From positions 8,370,001-8,434,000 of the forward strand of contig CP053153.1 in NCBI GenBank assembly GCA_014607495.2: a DNA stretch of 64,000 nt, read 5' to 3'. Origin of the DNA: Carposina sasakii (taxonomy: Eukaryota > Arthropoda > Insecta > Lepidoptera > Carposinidae). This document shows positions 21,353 to 33,449 of the stretch, one piece after another. Each line of letters opens with the position of its first letter. Position 1 is the first letter of the stretch. Made by a program: the position numbers and the translations under genes. Below the pieces are notes generated by a model. It saw only the letters and a list, made by a program, of their open reading frames with translations, was not told the origin of the DNA and did not search any database.

Positions 21353-24104
21353 ATTTATATATTTTTATAATGCACCTCATATAAATAAATAAGTAAAATT
21401 TATGTGTTAAATTCGTGACCTTTGTTGTCAATCTAGCCAGTCGTTTCGTTTACGTTCTGCAAATGATTAATGAGATTTAGATAAGAAAAATTGTACCAAT
21501 TTCATCGTTTCGATGTGGGAAAATTAATAAGTATCTACATATTTAGGTAATTATTTTAATTTTGTGGCTAAAATGTGGGCTTAAGGTTATTAAAATTTGT
21601 TCATTTCTGTGTTTTATATTATTTATAGCCCCTATAGTCCCTCAGACGGTATTGCAGACATCTAATCATCGTTTCTATTGGTTGAAAGTTATATGTATGC
21701 TAGCCAATGTTTCGCCTCATTCGTTTTACTTTCGCCATTTTCACTGTGTGTTCCTAAGTAGACCCTACGTTTATTAGAACTGTTTTATTAGGACTTTCTG
21801 AATTAGTTGTGGACCTAATTTCCTCTATGTCTCTGTTTGATGAGGGTTCTGTTTTTCGGATAATCTAGCCTCACTTCAATACATTTCATTAGTTTTGTTG
21901 TTTGGTAAATCTTTAAAAGTTTTAATAGTTAGAATAATCCGGGATATCAGGTTATTTTTGATGTTATCTAAGTAAGCTAGTAGTAACTAAAATGTAGCTT
22001 TATCATCAAGCCTCCCAAATGACATTCGCGAACATGGCTAAATCGTCCGTCCTTGTTCTGTGCTTAAAATGTCGCATTGCTAATCAAAAACGCATCTACT
22101 TCGGTACTTTACGCAGTTAAATATCACTTTCCTATGTTTTACAATTGCTAAGAAAAATCGATGTAGCCAACACCAATTTTACCAATTCGTCGTTTTAAAA
22201 TATTAACTTAAATTAGATATCCTTTTTCCATCGAAGGTTAATTTTTAAAATCTTTATAGGTAGCATTCCTGCAAGCAACTAATATTATTATAGAAATAGC
22301 CAAGAATTTACCTATAATTCAATCGGTACCTAGTCCTAGTTTAATCGTAGACTATTGTGACATGACTAACTCGATGACTCACGAGAGATACGATTTCTAA
22401 CTTCTAATTGGTAAACGCAACTAATTTATGTAGTATGTTTGGTGAACTACGATCTACGTAGGTATATCAACGTAGATTGACAATAGAATAGATTTGACCT
22501 CGACGTTCCCAGTCTCAGACACTCAGTAGGATTTATACCCATTATGATTTGTGATTACTTTGGATGACGCCAGTTATGTGTTTCTTTATGATGTTTCTTT
22601 TTTATAGCCTCGAGAGTTGTTGTTCGTATATTTTATTCTAAGTGCGCATTATAGTTTTTTCGTGATAATTTCTGTACCTAACCATTTTATTTACTGTGAG
22701 AATATAGTTCTTCCGGAAGTATATTTGGTAATGGCATAATAATGATACCTACCATCCCGTCCCTATGCATATGTATAAGTAGATCTTACTGAACCTTACT
22801 ATGTGTAATTTATTTTAGTCCAGATCGCTGGTAAAAGAAAGATCTCTTTTGCCAAATGTCTAGGGGAGGCCCAACGCTTCAAAGCAGGGCAACATTCAAC
22901 TGTGCCAATCTTTTCGTCATTCGTTTATTTAATTTCCATGGCATTCTCTACCAGCTAACCTGGCTACTTGGGAACATAATTCAAAAGAAAGCTACAAGCT
23001 AACAGATTATTAAATTAGCGATTAGCGAAAATAACACATACATCAATGATGATGCCATTCATCAGTTATACCATTAATGATAAAAAAATGTTGGGTGTTT
23101 ACAAAAGTGTAGGCACAGATATGATTGAAAACATTTACATTACATTCTAGTAGGTATACTGGTCAGTCTAACAAAATTTTACCATTTTTTGACCTTGACC
23201 GTCTCCTGTACAAGTTTGTTTGCTAAGCGGCCTAACTCAATAGTATAAGCTTACAGGTACCTAAAATGGTATTTGTACCGAGCAGTACCGTATTCAGTCA
23301 TAAATGTTTTTATAAATAAATAATTAAGCTAAAAAGTCATTTTTTGAAAATTATTTGAATGCACTGTAGGTAAGTAGTTGTTCTTTTTGGGTCATATCAT
23401 AACCCGCCTATTGTAACTAAGGAGTTAAGAAGGAGGCTTTAGTTTAATCGAATGACGAATATATACATAGATATGCATAAAAGATATAAATAAGAGTCAA
23501 TAAACTGTACTTCTTTAGGATCAACAATGAAAGCTATAAAAGGATATTCTCAGAGGTCTATGAATAATGGTAGTAATATTATAGAATGATTCGCCTGAAG
23601 TGACATTTTAGGCCCACATACCAAATATCTACCTATATATACAGTGTAGGTACACAAATACCCTACGCTCACAACGGCTTTATACTTAGTTCTATACTGA
23701 CGTATTTCTACCTGTAGGTACTTACCTATATGATTATTGTATTGTATGAGTAGCAAATACATATCTACCTAGTAGGGAAAATCTTGAGCTTTCTTGTACC
23801 TAAGCTTTTTTGAGTAATGGCGGTGCCACTACATTACACCATGTAATGGTCTATTGGCTTTTACGACATAATATAACTAAAACGGAATTGAAATAAGAAG
23901 TTAAGGTAAAAAAATATTTTTGTGTTAAATGTCTTTTTTTTTAGGTTAATGGTTAAGGCATAAACTTGCCTATAATAAAATTGATAGCAGATTCTCGTCT
24001 TTTATCAGTAAAACATTATTGATATTAGATTATAAGTAGGACCTACATAGGTACCTAATTGTCTATTTATATGTATTAAGAAAGCAAATTCGGTAGGTAG
24101 AACT

Positions 24105-24355
24105 TTCATTATTATCCTACTAATATTATTAATGAGAAAGTTTGTAAGTATGGATGGATGGATGTATGTTTGTTACTCTTGCACGTAAAAACGGCTGGAG
24201 GGATTTTAATAAAATATTGTATGTAGTTAGCTGACACCCTGGATTAACACAATGGCTACTTTTTATCCCGGGAAAATATTTTTAACCCGGATAATTTCGA
24301 CATTTTGTTTTTTCTGCAGTCCACGCGGACGAAATCGCGAGCGTCCACTAGTTAT
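24105..24355 (-). repeat. SINE/RTE-type fragment
   Basis: Minus strand: ACTAGTGGACGCTCGCGATT core, 'aaaatattttcccgggata' and a tail running to 'atattattaatgagaaag' on plus. A GGAT microsatellite lies near 24147-24165. Same family as 46222-46430, 52990-53222 and 56205-56440. Confidence 0.75.
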
Positions 24356-24417
24356 GCATAAAATATTGTTTTTATTTCTCTACGTACTCGGAACCTAATC
24401 TTATTACATATATATTA

Positions 24418-24605
24418 TACTAGCTGTTGCCAGCGGCTCCGCTCGCGTGGGTGTCGCTTATTGAGTAGAAGGGTTATGAAAAATAGATAGTAGCCGATTC
24501 TCAGACCTACTGAATATGCATGTAAATTTTCATAAGAATCGGTCAAGCCGTTTCGGAGGAGTATGGTAACTAACACTGTGACACGAGAATTTTATATAAC
24601 TATAA
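24418..24605 (+). repeat. SINE/RTE-type fragment, variant
   Basis: Begins ACTAGCTGTTGCCAGCGGCT, then CCGCTCGCGTGG and 'aatcggtcaagccgtttcgg', with an AT-rich tail. This is a second sub-type, resembling the one at 38655-38940. Confidence 0.7.
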
Positions 24606-26387
24606 GATTAATCTAATCTTAAATGCAAAAAATGCTGTAACAAAATATTGGTAAATGATTAATTGGGGTTCCCATGTTCCCAAATCCATGGAAAAAATCC
24701 GTAAATCCTTTTATTTAGGTGATCTTTTTTATCGCTCAACCGCACTCACCACTTTCGGGTATCCTTACCCACCCCATTGTCCGTCAAACCGTCCGTAAAT
24801 TAAAGGCAAATGTGTATCTTCCTTAAAAAGTGTTATGAAAAATCTTAAAGAGTATTTAAAAGTCGCTTCCCTCGTATACGTACGCTTCGATTTTAACATA
24901 AACAGAGAGAATCAAGCATAACTGTACCTATACGTACAGTCATGACTAATAAGATGTATACATTATTGTTGGACTTCGAACCTTAACGTAAAGGTATAAG
25001 GTGATTTGTGTATACAACTATTTGCTCGTGGCTGTACCTACGTAAGGCATTTAAGGTGAGTTTAAGTAGAAAGAAAACAAAGTTGTGCCCATCTACTTAG
25101 AAAATAAACTTTATGAATGCGATGGTTGACTTTCTGTGAGAAACTTCGTGAACTGTACCGAGAGCGCTATTCTTTGCGGAAAAAAGTTGTGGAACTGAGG
25201 TCCGACTGGGTCCGATATTTTTTATTGTGTGCATTTTGTACCTTATCTATGTGAAGAATATACCACGGGACATATCTAATCTACTACTGTCTTTTGTTCC
25301 GTCAATCTGTATTTTGTCCCTCAGAAAAAACACCACATCCAATTTCATTTAATACATATATACATATAATCACGCCTTTATAATATTATGATTTAGGTAG
25401 AATGCGCTGATATAGCTTTTGTTGATGTTTCGAAGCATTAACAAGTAGTCAAAACGTAGTAAAGCTTCAACCATAGATTATAAATCGATGGCTATAATAC
25501 AACTTAATACTGACTGAAGTTTTAAACTTGTTTTAAAATACGTAGCTGAATGATGAGTAATACAAAGATGTCAAGTTCTTATTCTACATAGTTCAGACCC
25601 CTTTTTATAAAGGGACCAATGGCCACTCTGACCCCGTTAGGCTTGAAATCTATCTATGTATGTATCTATAATATAACTAGATATTTTCTTTGGAGACTTT
25701 GACATTTCTTGTAGATACTTGATGCACATAGAAATGGCGCTTTACGTACGGTCGCGGTCTGAAAAACAATTTTTCGAATTAGATTCTACATTACGCTGTT
25801 TTCACTAGTCTAAAATGTTAGGTATTTATTTATTACTTACATTATTTGGTATTTTTAACATGAAATTAATTTCATTCATGCGATGACTTTTCTCAAAAAT
25901 AATTATAATAAAAAGAGTTTTGTCATAGTTTTTCAATGATTGAGTGTGCGTTAAGTTTGAATCAATAATAATGTCTTAATAATGTAGATGAGGGTTTTTT
26001 TGTTAAAAAGGTTATCTATAAATCGAACCTTGGTAGTACTTTATCTCTTCAACCAACTGACTTAATATTATTAGAAAAGAGTCTATGGTCAATCAATTTT
26101 ATTTAGGTCTTGTTACAAAGTGTGCATACTCGTACAATAGGGAATATGCGTCTGACACGAAAACTGTTTTTTCATATTTTATTCAAAAGATATTAAAAAT
26201 ATACAAACCGAATAGTGCAAAAATAACACAGGTAAATCGGTTAGTAAATACCAGTTACAGGGGTTTAAATTAAAAAAAATTATAAAATTTTACCCAAATT
26301 TTTAATCATCTCATTGATTTAATAAATACTTTATTAATATCTGTACCTATTGATAAACAATTTTTATTGACAACCATATACAAAAAT

Positions 26388-26650
26388 GTGATATTACGTT
26401 TATAAAATAACATAGCATTTTTTCCCATACTAATATAAGCTTGTTTTGTCCTATGACGTCAAAGTCTATGCCATTTTAGTATGGAGCAAACAAAGCGTAT
26501 TTTTGAATCGCTGTAAATTTAAAACGGTTAGACTAAGGCACTCGTATGCCATTTCGACGGCAAACTTTATTAATTTTTTACGTAAAATCTAAAAATGTGA
26601 TAAAAAAATTCATACATATATCTACCCTATTGTGATTCTTAACGTGGCAA
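26388..26650. repeat. Possible inverted-repeat element
   Basis: 'aaaaatgtgata' occurs at both ends in the same orientation (26389 and 26591), and 'ccatactaatat' faces 'ttagtatgg' within the unit. The structure is suggestive but the borders are unclear. Confidence 0.3.
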
Positions 26651-27732
26651 ATATTTTCTGTCCGCGACTGTACTTGCCCTATCCATTTTTCCTGAACACT
26701 TGTATTCTAATTTCCTCATTCAATGCAGGGTGCGCGTGGGTTGAATCCTTTGAGAAATATTTATATTTACCTATACATCATTACGTTATCATCTTGAGTC
26801 TCTAAAGGAAACATTCAAAGAACGTGATGCTACTCATATCTAATGAGAACAGACGTCATTACCCCGTCATACAATATTTTTTGTCGTCAATTCTAATGTA
26901 GATCTGGTAATAAAATGTATAAGTATACGTTTTATGTTTTTATGTTACTCGCTTCGAAATCGGTACTTGGTAGATACTGACTCAGTAGGTAGGTATCTAC
27001 CGCAGCTTTAAACTAATAAGTGTGTATGCTGGTTCGCTGCTTCATGGTATGTGCCTAGGATTCCCGTGATAGGTATGTACTATTAATGGGACTAGGTGTA
27101 CTTATTATAAATCAGGTTCAAGATCACTTACCTATGTGCATTATCATCATAATTTTGCTATGCTGTTTAACTTCATATTTTGGTGTCGGCGAAATGTCCT
27201 CTTTTTTCCAAACATTCCTATTATCCGTCATCTCGTTACTCATTCCTAAGTCCTGGTACCAGGTACACGCATATCCTCCTTTACACCGTCCATCCAATAC
27301 GTGCAATCTCTATTTATTGACTCATTAAAACGATAAATCTGTGTGTGATGAACTGATGATATCTACTTACCTTCTCAATAATTTGATGATGTTAGATACC
27401 TATCTATTGCTCCATTAGCTGTGATAAAAAAATCGTAAAATTAGAGTCGTTGTGCAGTTATTTAATTATTAACTTATCGATAGCATTTACCGTTCTTAAA
27501 CTTTATTATGCATGAAAAAAATAAAACTACCTAATAGGTAAAACAGATTACAGAAGGATTAATTACTTTTCTAAATCATAATAATAAATAAAAAATATTC
27601 ACACACTTCACACACATTAACTTAGTCCCACATTAAGATCCATAAGGTGGGTACTACGCAATGTTTTAATAATTGTGTACGTCAGGCTCATATTTATTAA
27701 TTTCATAAATGGAATATCACCTAATGTTTATA

Positions 27733-28111
27733 CAGGATGTTTTTTTGTGGCCACCTTTAACGAAGGGTACGTATTCTATACATGAAATAAAGTAAGTTTA
27801 TGCCAAAAAAAATGCTGGGAATTTTTTTTTTTTAAATTTTTTTTTTTAATTCCTTGATCGTGCGAAATTTATAGTGTCTAGTGTTTATGTTAGTTTTTTT
27901 ATAGACAGATATTAATTATTTTTCGTGAAAAAATCCTGCTACGCGCGTCTATGTGCATTTATGCAGAAAAACGCAGTCTATTTACTCAACTTTGGACCCT
28001 AATATTTTGGAAACCAGACACTTCCCAGGTATGCTTCCATGGAGAAAAATGATCGTGATGATGAGGAGATTCCGTAGTTTTCGGGAACGTTGACGACCAA
28101 AAATCATCCTG
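27733..28111 (+). mobile_element. MITE family M copy 1 (379 bp)
   Basis: Starts CAGGATGTTTTTTTGTGGCC, ends ACCAAAAATCATCCTG, with TA on both sides. The interior carries 'aacgaagggtacgtattct', 'atgctggga', 'acgcagtctatttactcaac' and 'tcccaggtatgcttccatgg'. Seven copies are in the window. The ends share an imperfect inverted CAGG.TG.TTTTTGGT. Confidence 0.85.
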
Positions 28112-28574
28112 TACATTTAAGATTTTTTGTATTTCAAGTTTTTATGCATTTCTTAGATTTTCCTACCGTTTTTAACCCGACTATAAAATGCACCCGCTCT
28201 TGCAAGTAACTTTCTTATTTAAATTACTATTTACTTACCTATAAAGGAAATATATTAAACCACACTATTCCTGTTTCCGTAATTCGTACCTACTAACCAC
28301 ACTTATGCAAAATTGTACCTATGTGTCAACCAACCAACGTGGAATTTATATTCAATGAAGGTGCTAATTTTGATTCAACTTTCTCCCTATGCAAATAGGC
28401 TTGCTACCTACTATCTATAGGTGTTAGTTTACCTAAAAGTTTGTTCAAGCATTGAATGTGCCTTGGAAAATATTAGAAGCAAAGAAGAAATATTACACTA
28501 GCTGTCTAACTCTGGGATAATCCACGTTTAGTCCACGACCCGTTATTAAGTATTTAAAGAACGAATAAATATCC

Positions 28575-28715
28575 GGCTAAGTGCTAGTCGGACTCGGTTG
28601 ATGGTGACAACATGGTTCATGAGATTCTGCATGGTGACAGAGGGACGGACAGGACGGGCAGAGAGCGTAGGCAAAACAATAGGGTCTCGTCTGGAACCCT
28701 TCGGGTACTGTATCC
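28575..28715 (-). repeat. 'ggaacccttcgg' interspersed repeat fragment
   Basis: Contains 'gctaagtgctagtcggactc', 'gacagagggacggacagga' and 'ggaacccttcgggtac'. Probably a relative of 47640-48080, which has the same landmarks. Confidence 0.5.
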
Positions 28716-28989
28716 TAAAATGTATACGTTAATTCAATCACAGTTTCGGTTTAGTTCTTACTTTATGTATTTGTATTTATGAGTGGATAGGTGTAAGTAA
28801 TTTTAGAATACTTACGAAAAAATCAGGAAACTTTCAGTTGCTATCGTTAACAGGAATATAATTATTGATTGCACTATAAAACATTTATGCGTTTAACAAC
28901 CATCTAAATCAATATCTCAGTTTTTGTACCTGCAATTATAAACCTACTGATCAGCGTAGATATTTATTCTGTCCCTAATTTGTCGACAG

Positions 28990-29128
28990 AGAGAAAATAA
29001 AAAGGGGCAATTGGAGGTGACCTTAATGTACACGGCGAGCGAAGACGGGTTCAACGATGTGGTCCAGTTGACGGTTAACCGACTGCGTTGTAGTGTGCAA
29101 ACTATGCAGGAACAAGAGCAGTTTAAAG
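28990..29128 (+). CDS. Tandem C2-domain protein, exon 3
   Basis: A 139-nt internal exon, found because exons 2 and 4 do not join in phase without it. The acceptor is a pyrimidine stretch then GTCGACAG|AGA; the donor is TTTAAAG|GTAAAA. It enters in phase 0 and leaves in phase 1, exactly what exon 4 needs. It encodes the start of the second C2 domain: RENKKGQLEVTLMYTASEDG, then VVQLTVNRLRCSV. GQLEVTL...L.V.V is the first-to-second-strand pattern of a C2 domain. The open frame on the opposite strand (28944-29162) is its shadow. The repeat nest starts only about 60 bp downstream. Confidence 0.8.
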
Positions 29129-29184
29129 GTAAAACAGTAGGTATAATTCCAACAAGCAACACCTAGTCCCACTTAATATTCATC

Positions 29185-29332
29185 ATTTTTTTTCCTGCCT
29201 ATTATTTATGGGACCTTCGCAATATGGTTTCTTTCGAAACTCATATTGCCGAGGATATTTGGCCTTTGTTTTACGGCCGCTTTCCTGCCTGACGGCAACT
29301 CTCCTCGGGTATGGCTAAGTTGTCACTTAGCC
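29185..29332 (-). repeat. Left part of a SINE split by a nested insertion
   Basis: 'aactcatattgccgaggat' through 'cctcgggtatggctaagt' matches the body of the SINE at 15622-15878 and the fragment at 37500-37665. It stops at about 29332; the rest, including the head, resumes at about 34128. Confidence 0.7.
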
Positions 29333-30023
29333 GAGTAGTTTACCCATTGGTTCACTAGATGTCGCTAGTAGCAGAATAGAACGCGATCTCGTTTACTAGC
29401 ACCTTCTATCGTAGTCTCGGCGTGTTTATCGTTTGCGTTGTTGAATGAACGCCCGAGAACGTTCCAGGCTTGCCCGGATAACACCTACGGTAGTGTTGCC
29501 AACCCGAATTTTAGAAAATTAGTAGGTTATGTGCCAAATGTTGTTAGAAGTTGGTAGAATGTTAAATGCAAAATTGGTAGATCTACCACCTCAATTTGGA
29601 AGATTTTTTAAGATTAAAAATGCATGAACTGTTCTTAAAATGTTTATTTTTGGAAATTATACAGGGCAATTCCACGCATAAGTCTACCATAAATGAAAAA
29701 AATTAATATCTGATTTTGGTAGTAAAAATACTTAAGTATGGTGGCAACATTATATTACTTTTAAGTTTTTATAATGGCAACAATTTTTTGATATTATTTT
29801 TCTGGCAACACTGTCATTTACGAGATGGTGTCGTGAGCTCAGCTGATAGTGATTTTTTGTGGTGAAGTTTTAATTAATTTTCACGGTAAGTCTTTTGAAT
29901 TATTGTTATATTTTTTTACATACTGACTGTTCAAATGATGACATATCGATAAAGAGTCCGTAATTCATAGAAATTGAATTTTTTAAAGAGATATTAGGTT
30001 TATAAGTTTACAGTGTGAAGTTG

Positions 30024-30242
30024 TAGTGTCGGTCACAGAATAGACATTACATATCGCTTTAACTACAGCAATATTACTTAATTATCATGAAAATAAGTAT
30101 TTTCCTACTTGACGATATAAGTCAAATGATGCCGACGTTAAAAATTTATTATCTTTTTTATAATGCCTAAACTCTATAAGAATCATTTTTGTAGTGTCAG
30201 TCACGTTGTAGAGTCGGTCACGTCGTAGGTAGAGTCAGTCAC
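30024..30242 (+). repeat. Four TAG[A/T]GTC[A/G]GTCAC repeats, 5' side
   Basis: Copies at 30024-30036, 30192-30204, 30209-30221 and 30230-30242, all in the same orientation and all inside the intron before the transposase start. Likely transposase-binding or regulatory sites. Confidence 0.75.
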
Positions 30243-30293
30243 AGCCTGTATCATAATTAAATGTAGCTTTTTGTTTGTTTTTTTTTCTCATAG

Positions 30294-32468
30294 ATGGCGA
30301 AAACAGCTGCAGAAAGGAAGCGCAAGCAGAGAGAGAATCTGAAAGCTAAAGGATTATTTAAATAATTTTAAAAAAAGGAATCTGAGAACAGAAAACGCCA
30401 ACGGCGTTTGATAAAACAAACAGCATCGCTTGATATGCTTAAAGCTTTACGTGAAAAAAAATCCGAAGATATGAGAAGATACAGAAGAAAGATTAAAGAA
30501 AAAAAACTAATGTTAGAATCCACTGATACACCTGCCAGAGATGAGACTCCTACTAAGGCATTTGCCTCAAAAAGCTCTTATGGAAAAGCGGTCGCAAAAG
30601 TCAAACGGAATCTGCCATTCAGTCCATCGAAGTGTAGAGCAGTTGTGCATACATTAGCAAGACAAATAACTCCTGAAATAGTAACGCCTAAACACAAAAT
30701 ACCGAAGAAAACAATCTCTGCTGACACAGTTGAAAAGGTCAATTTTTTTTATCTCCGTGATGATATTAGTCGCCAAAATCCTGGCATTAAAGACACAACA
30801 ATAGTCCATCTCGAAGATGGAAAAAAAGTTAAAATGCAAAACAGGCATTTGTACAGCAATGTTCTAGAAACATATGCTCTGTTTTGTGATGAATTCGGAA
30901 CGATTTTAGGTAAAAGTAAATTTGCTGAACTACGACCAAAACATGTTCTCCTGAGCTGCCAAACACCTGAAAATGTTTGCCTTTGCAAGTATCATGAAAA
31001 TTACATATTAGCTGTAAACGCGCTGTCCAAAAATTGCAATGACATCCCTGGTTACGACCAAAACATTTTGATAAAAACTGCTCTTTGTGAAGCACCAACA
31101 ACATCCTGTTGGAATGATAAATGTATAAAATGTAAAACTATGATGCAATCTAAATTAGACAAAGCTACTTGTTCCATTAAAGATAGGGAAGTTAGCTGGT
31201 ATGAATGGAAATAGGAAAATGGACGGCTTAGAAAGGTTTTACTAAAAGATACAGTGTCGATGCTTTGTGAACATATTTCGAAAATGACTCCACAGTTTAA
31301 GGAGCACAGTTACATAAAAAGGGAACAAGCACAGCGTTACAATCAAGATCGCATTGATTGTATGAGCTCAGACTGCAACTTTGCGCTTCTGCAAGTGGAT
31401 TTTGCAGAAAATTATACCTGTGTTTCGCAGGATGAAATTCAATCGTATCATTGGGTGCAGCCGCAAGTTTCTTTATTTACTGTGTCTTTGTGGTATCATC
31501 AAAAACAGCATGCAATTGCGATAGCATCGGATAATCTTCACCACAATAAAGATACGGTAATAGCATATATTGATAGAATATTAACAGAAATACCAGAAGA
31601 TGTAAAAGAAGTACGCATATGGTCAGATGGTCCAGCTTCACAATTCAAAAACCGATTTATTGCTAACTCTCTTCCAATGATGGAAAAACGTCATAATTTG
31701 AAAATTATGTGGAATTTTTTCGCAACGTCTCATGGGAAAGGGCCAGTAGACGGAATCGGAGGTGCTCTCAAACGTCAGGTACGAAATTCAGTGATGAGGA
31801 GAGAGAAAATTGTGTCAAATGCACGCGATTTTTCTGAAGCTGTAAACAAAAACTCAAAGGTACAAATAATTGTAATGACGGATAAGGACTTCAGTAAATG
31901 CCATGAAGACCTAGCATTAAAGATGGTTTTTGAGAAAGCTATGGTTATTAAGAACATTAAAAAAATGCACAAATTTTACGTAAATAAGTTTAATTACGTC
32001 AAAGCCCTGCAACTATCTCTCTTGCAAAAAACAACGTATGAAGAAGTGTTTTCTGATGAATCGGCAGACGATGATGAAAGTGATCTTCTAATGCCTGATA
32101 AATCATCAGACGAAAAAGAAAATAATGCTCCAATATTAGACGTTGGGCCCAGTAGTTTAGAACTTACTGCTAATAACATCCGAAATGGTGTGTTTGTACT
32201 GGCACAGTTTGCCACAAAAAATAAACGACAGATGTATCGTTACGTCACTATTTGCCAGAGTGATGTAGATGAAGAGGGCGAAGTCAAACTTATGAGCCTA
32301 AAAGTAACAAATAACGATGCTTCTTTATTTAAAGCTGATGAGGAAGATATATCTTATGTGTCTTTTGATGACATACTGGAGATATTACCTAATCCTAGTC
32401 TGATTCTTAAGGGCAATAGAGTCTACTATAAGTTTCCAAAGAGTCTAGATGTCTTTGAAAAGGCTTAA
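30294..32468 (+). pseudogene. DDE-type transposase with three in-frame stop codons
   Basis: The product would cut and join DNA at the element ends. ATG at 30294 directly follows a splice acceptor. One frame runs 724 codons to TAA at 32466-32468 with no frameshift; the only breaks are TAA at 30363, TAA at 30369 and TAG at 31212. The N-terminus is basic (MAKTAAERKRKQRENLKAKG). A Cys/His cluster follows (CLCKYHENY near 30980, CWNDKCIKCK near 31108) and could bind zinc. Candidate catalytic Asp residues are in LLQVDFAENY (31390), VRIWSDGPASQFKNRF (31613) and SHGKGPVDGIGGALKR (31729). The C-terminal part is acidic (SDESADDDESD). I do not recognise the superfamily; motif spacing fits an RNase H-fold transposase. 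Confidence 0.7.
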
Positions 32469-32756
32469 AAGAATTTATACTTTGTTAAAGAAATTGTTTA
32501 AGTTTTTTAATTACTTATATTTCTTATTTCCAAAAAGATTTTGTTTTGAATTATTTTAGTTTCAATGTTGGTTTCTAACATATTATTAATGATTTCGTTT
32601 AGGTGGTGTTTTTGTTCATAAATAGAATTTTAACGAGTTCATTAATTACACCTGTCTTTCTTTAAAATAATTTTAGAGTTGTTATTTCATGTGCTGTGAT
32701 TTGAATACTAAGGTTTCATGTAAAAATACTGACTTTTACACTATAAAAAGTGAATG

Positions 32757-33157
32757 TAGTGTCGGTCACGTTTTGGCCTGTAGTGTCAGTCACAATTTAT
32801 TTTACTAATATTTTTTTTTTTAAATAACTTAAAGCTTTTATTTCACCATTTTATAATAGTTTGTTTCATGCACTTTCGATAAAAACACAAATTAAAGTTA
32901 TTACGCCAGTACAGAGGAAGATTATTGATGTTTCAAAACCCTCTCGAAAATGACTTCCTTTTGCATGTAGTGTCAGTCACGTTTATATTTTACTAAATAA
33001 ATGATATTTCACAATATCATTGGTTGCCATTTTGTCTCTATACGATAATTGTTGAAGCTGCTACAAAGACATGTTTAAATTGAAACTAAAAACATAGTAC
33101 TAATCGTAATAAAAGGTAAAACAAAACGCAAATTGTGTCAAATGTAGAGTCAGTCAC
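32757..33157 (+). repeat. Four TAG[A/T]GTC[A/G]GTCAC repeats, 3' side
   Basis: Copies at 32757-32769, 32781-32793, 32968-32980 and 33145-33157, in the same orientation as the 5' set. The last is within about 15 bp of the right end. Terminal-region repeats are normally inverted between the two ends, so direct orientation on both sides is unusual. Confidence 0.75.
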
Positions 33158-33233
33158 ATATGGAATTACCCTACATATTTTTATTGAAAATTTTTTAATG
33201 TTCTGCGCTAGGCTGCCCGTTGTTTGCTATGAA

Positions 33234-33449
33234 TCATTTAGTACGCAATAATCCCTCTAGATTCTCCGTGCAAATTCTATTTCTCTGGGGAAACATTGGA
33301 GACTGGTCTCCTTTTTTAATGGATGAAACATGCTTCCAGAATTCTTCAGGTGTAGGATCCACATTTTTTTCTGTGAAATGAAATGTCATGTTTCTTAATA
33401 ATCTCTTGATCTCCACTCTCGGTCCAATTCGGTCATGTTTTCTGAGCAT
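33234..33449 (-). pseudogene. hAT transposase fragment
   Basis: A 71-codon frame on minus with KNVDPTPEEFWKHVSSIKKG, then DQSPMFP. The FW..v..ik..d..p.FP pattern is what precedes the C-terminal dimerisation region of hAT transposases. The frame then runs into stops. It is only a fragment, and no catalytic residues were identified in it. Its strand sets the orientation of the outer hAT element. Confidence 0.55.

Larger units (their letters stand above)
18406..28989 (+). other. Intron 2 of the C2 gene (10.6 kb)
   Basis: It begins GTGAGTTTTG and ends GTCGACAG. It contains the repeats listed separately. I found nothing identifiable in 18430-19040, 19745-20155, 20633-21055, 21353-24100, 24606-26385, 26655-27730 or 28112-28580, apart from AT-rich sequence and TAGGTA words. 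Confidence 0.7.
29662..33173 (+). mobile_element. DDE-type DNA transposon, superfamily unassigned (3.5 kb)
   Basis: Ends are imperfect inverted repeats: left CAGGGCAATTCCACGCA, right (read inverted) TAGGGTAATTCCATATG. No convincing target duplication was found (TATA left, CATA right). Inside is a one-gene unit: a probable non-coding exon ending TTTTCACG|GTAAGT at 29885, an intron ending TCTCATAG at 30293, and a long frame at 30294-32468. Eight copies of TAG[A/T]GTC[A/G]GTCAC, all in the same direction, lie four on each side of the coding frame. The element sits within hAT sequence, so it inserted after the hAT element did. Confidence 0.75.

Noticed and set aside
28944..29162. Minus-strand 72-codon frame
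   Set aside because: It is the antisense shadow of exon 3 of the C2 gene.
29658..33177. A clean target duplication for the inner DDE transposon
   Set aside because: TATA on the left against CATA on the right is not convincing; several border choices were tried and none gave an exact match.
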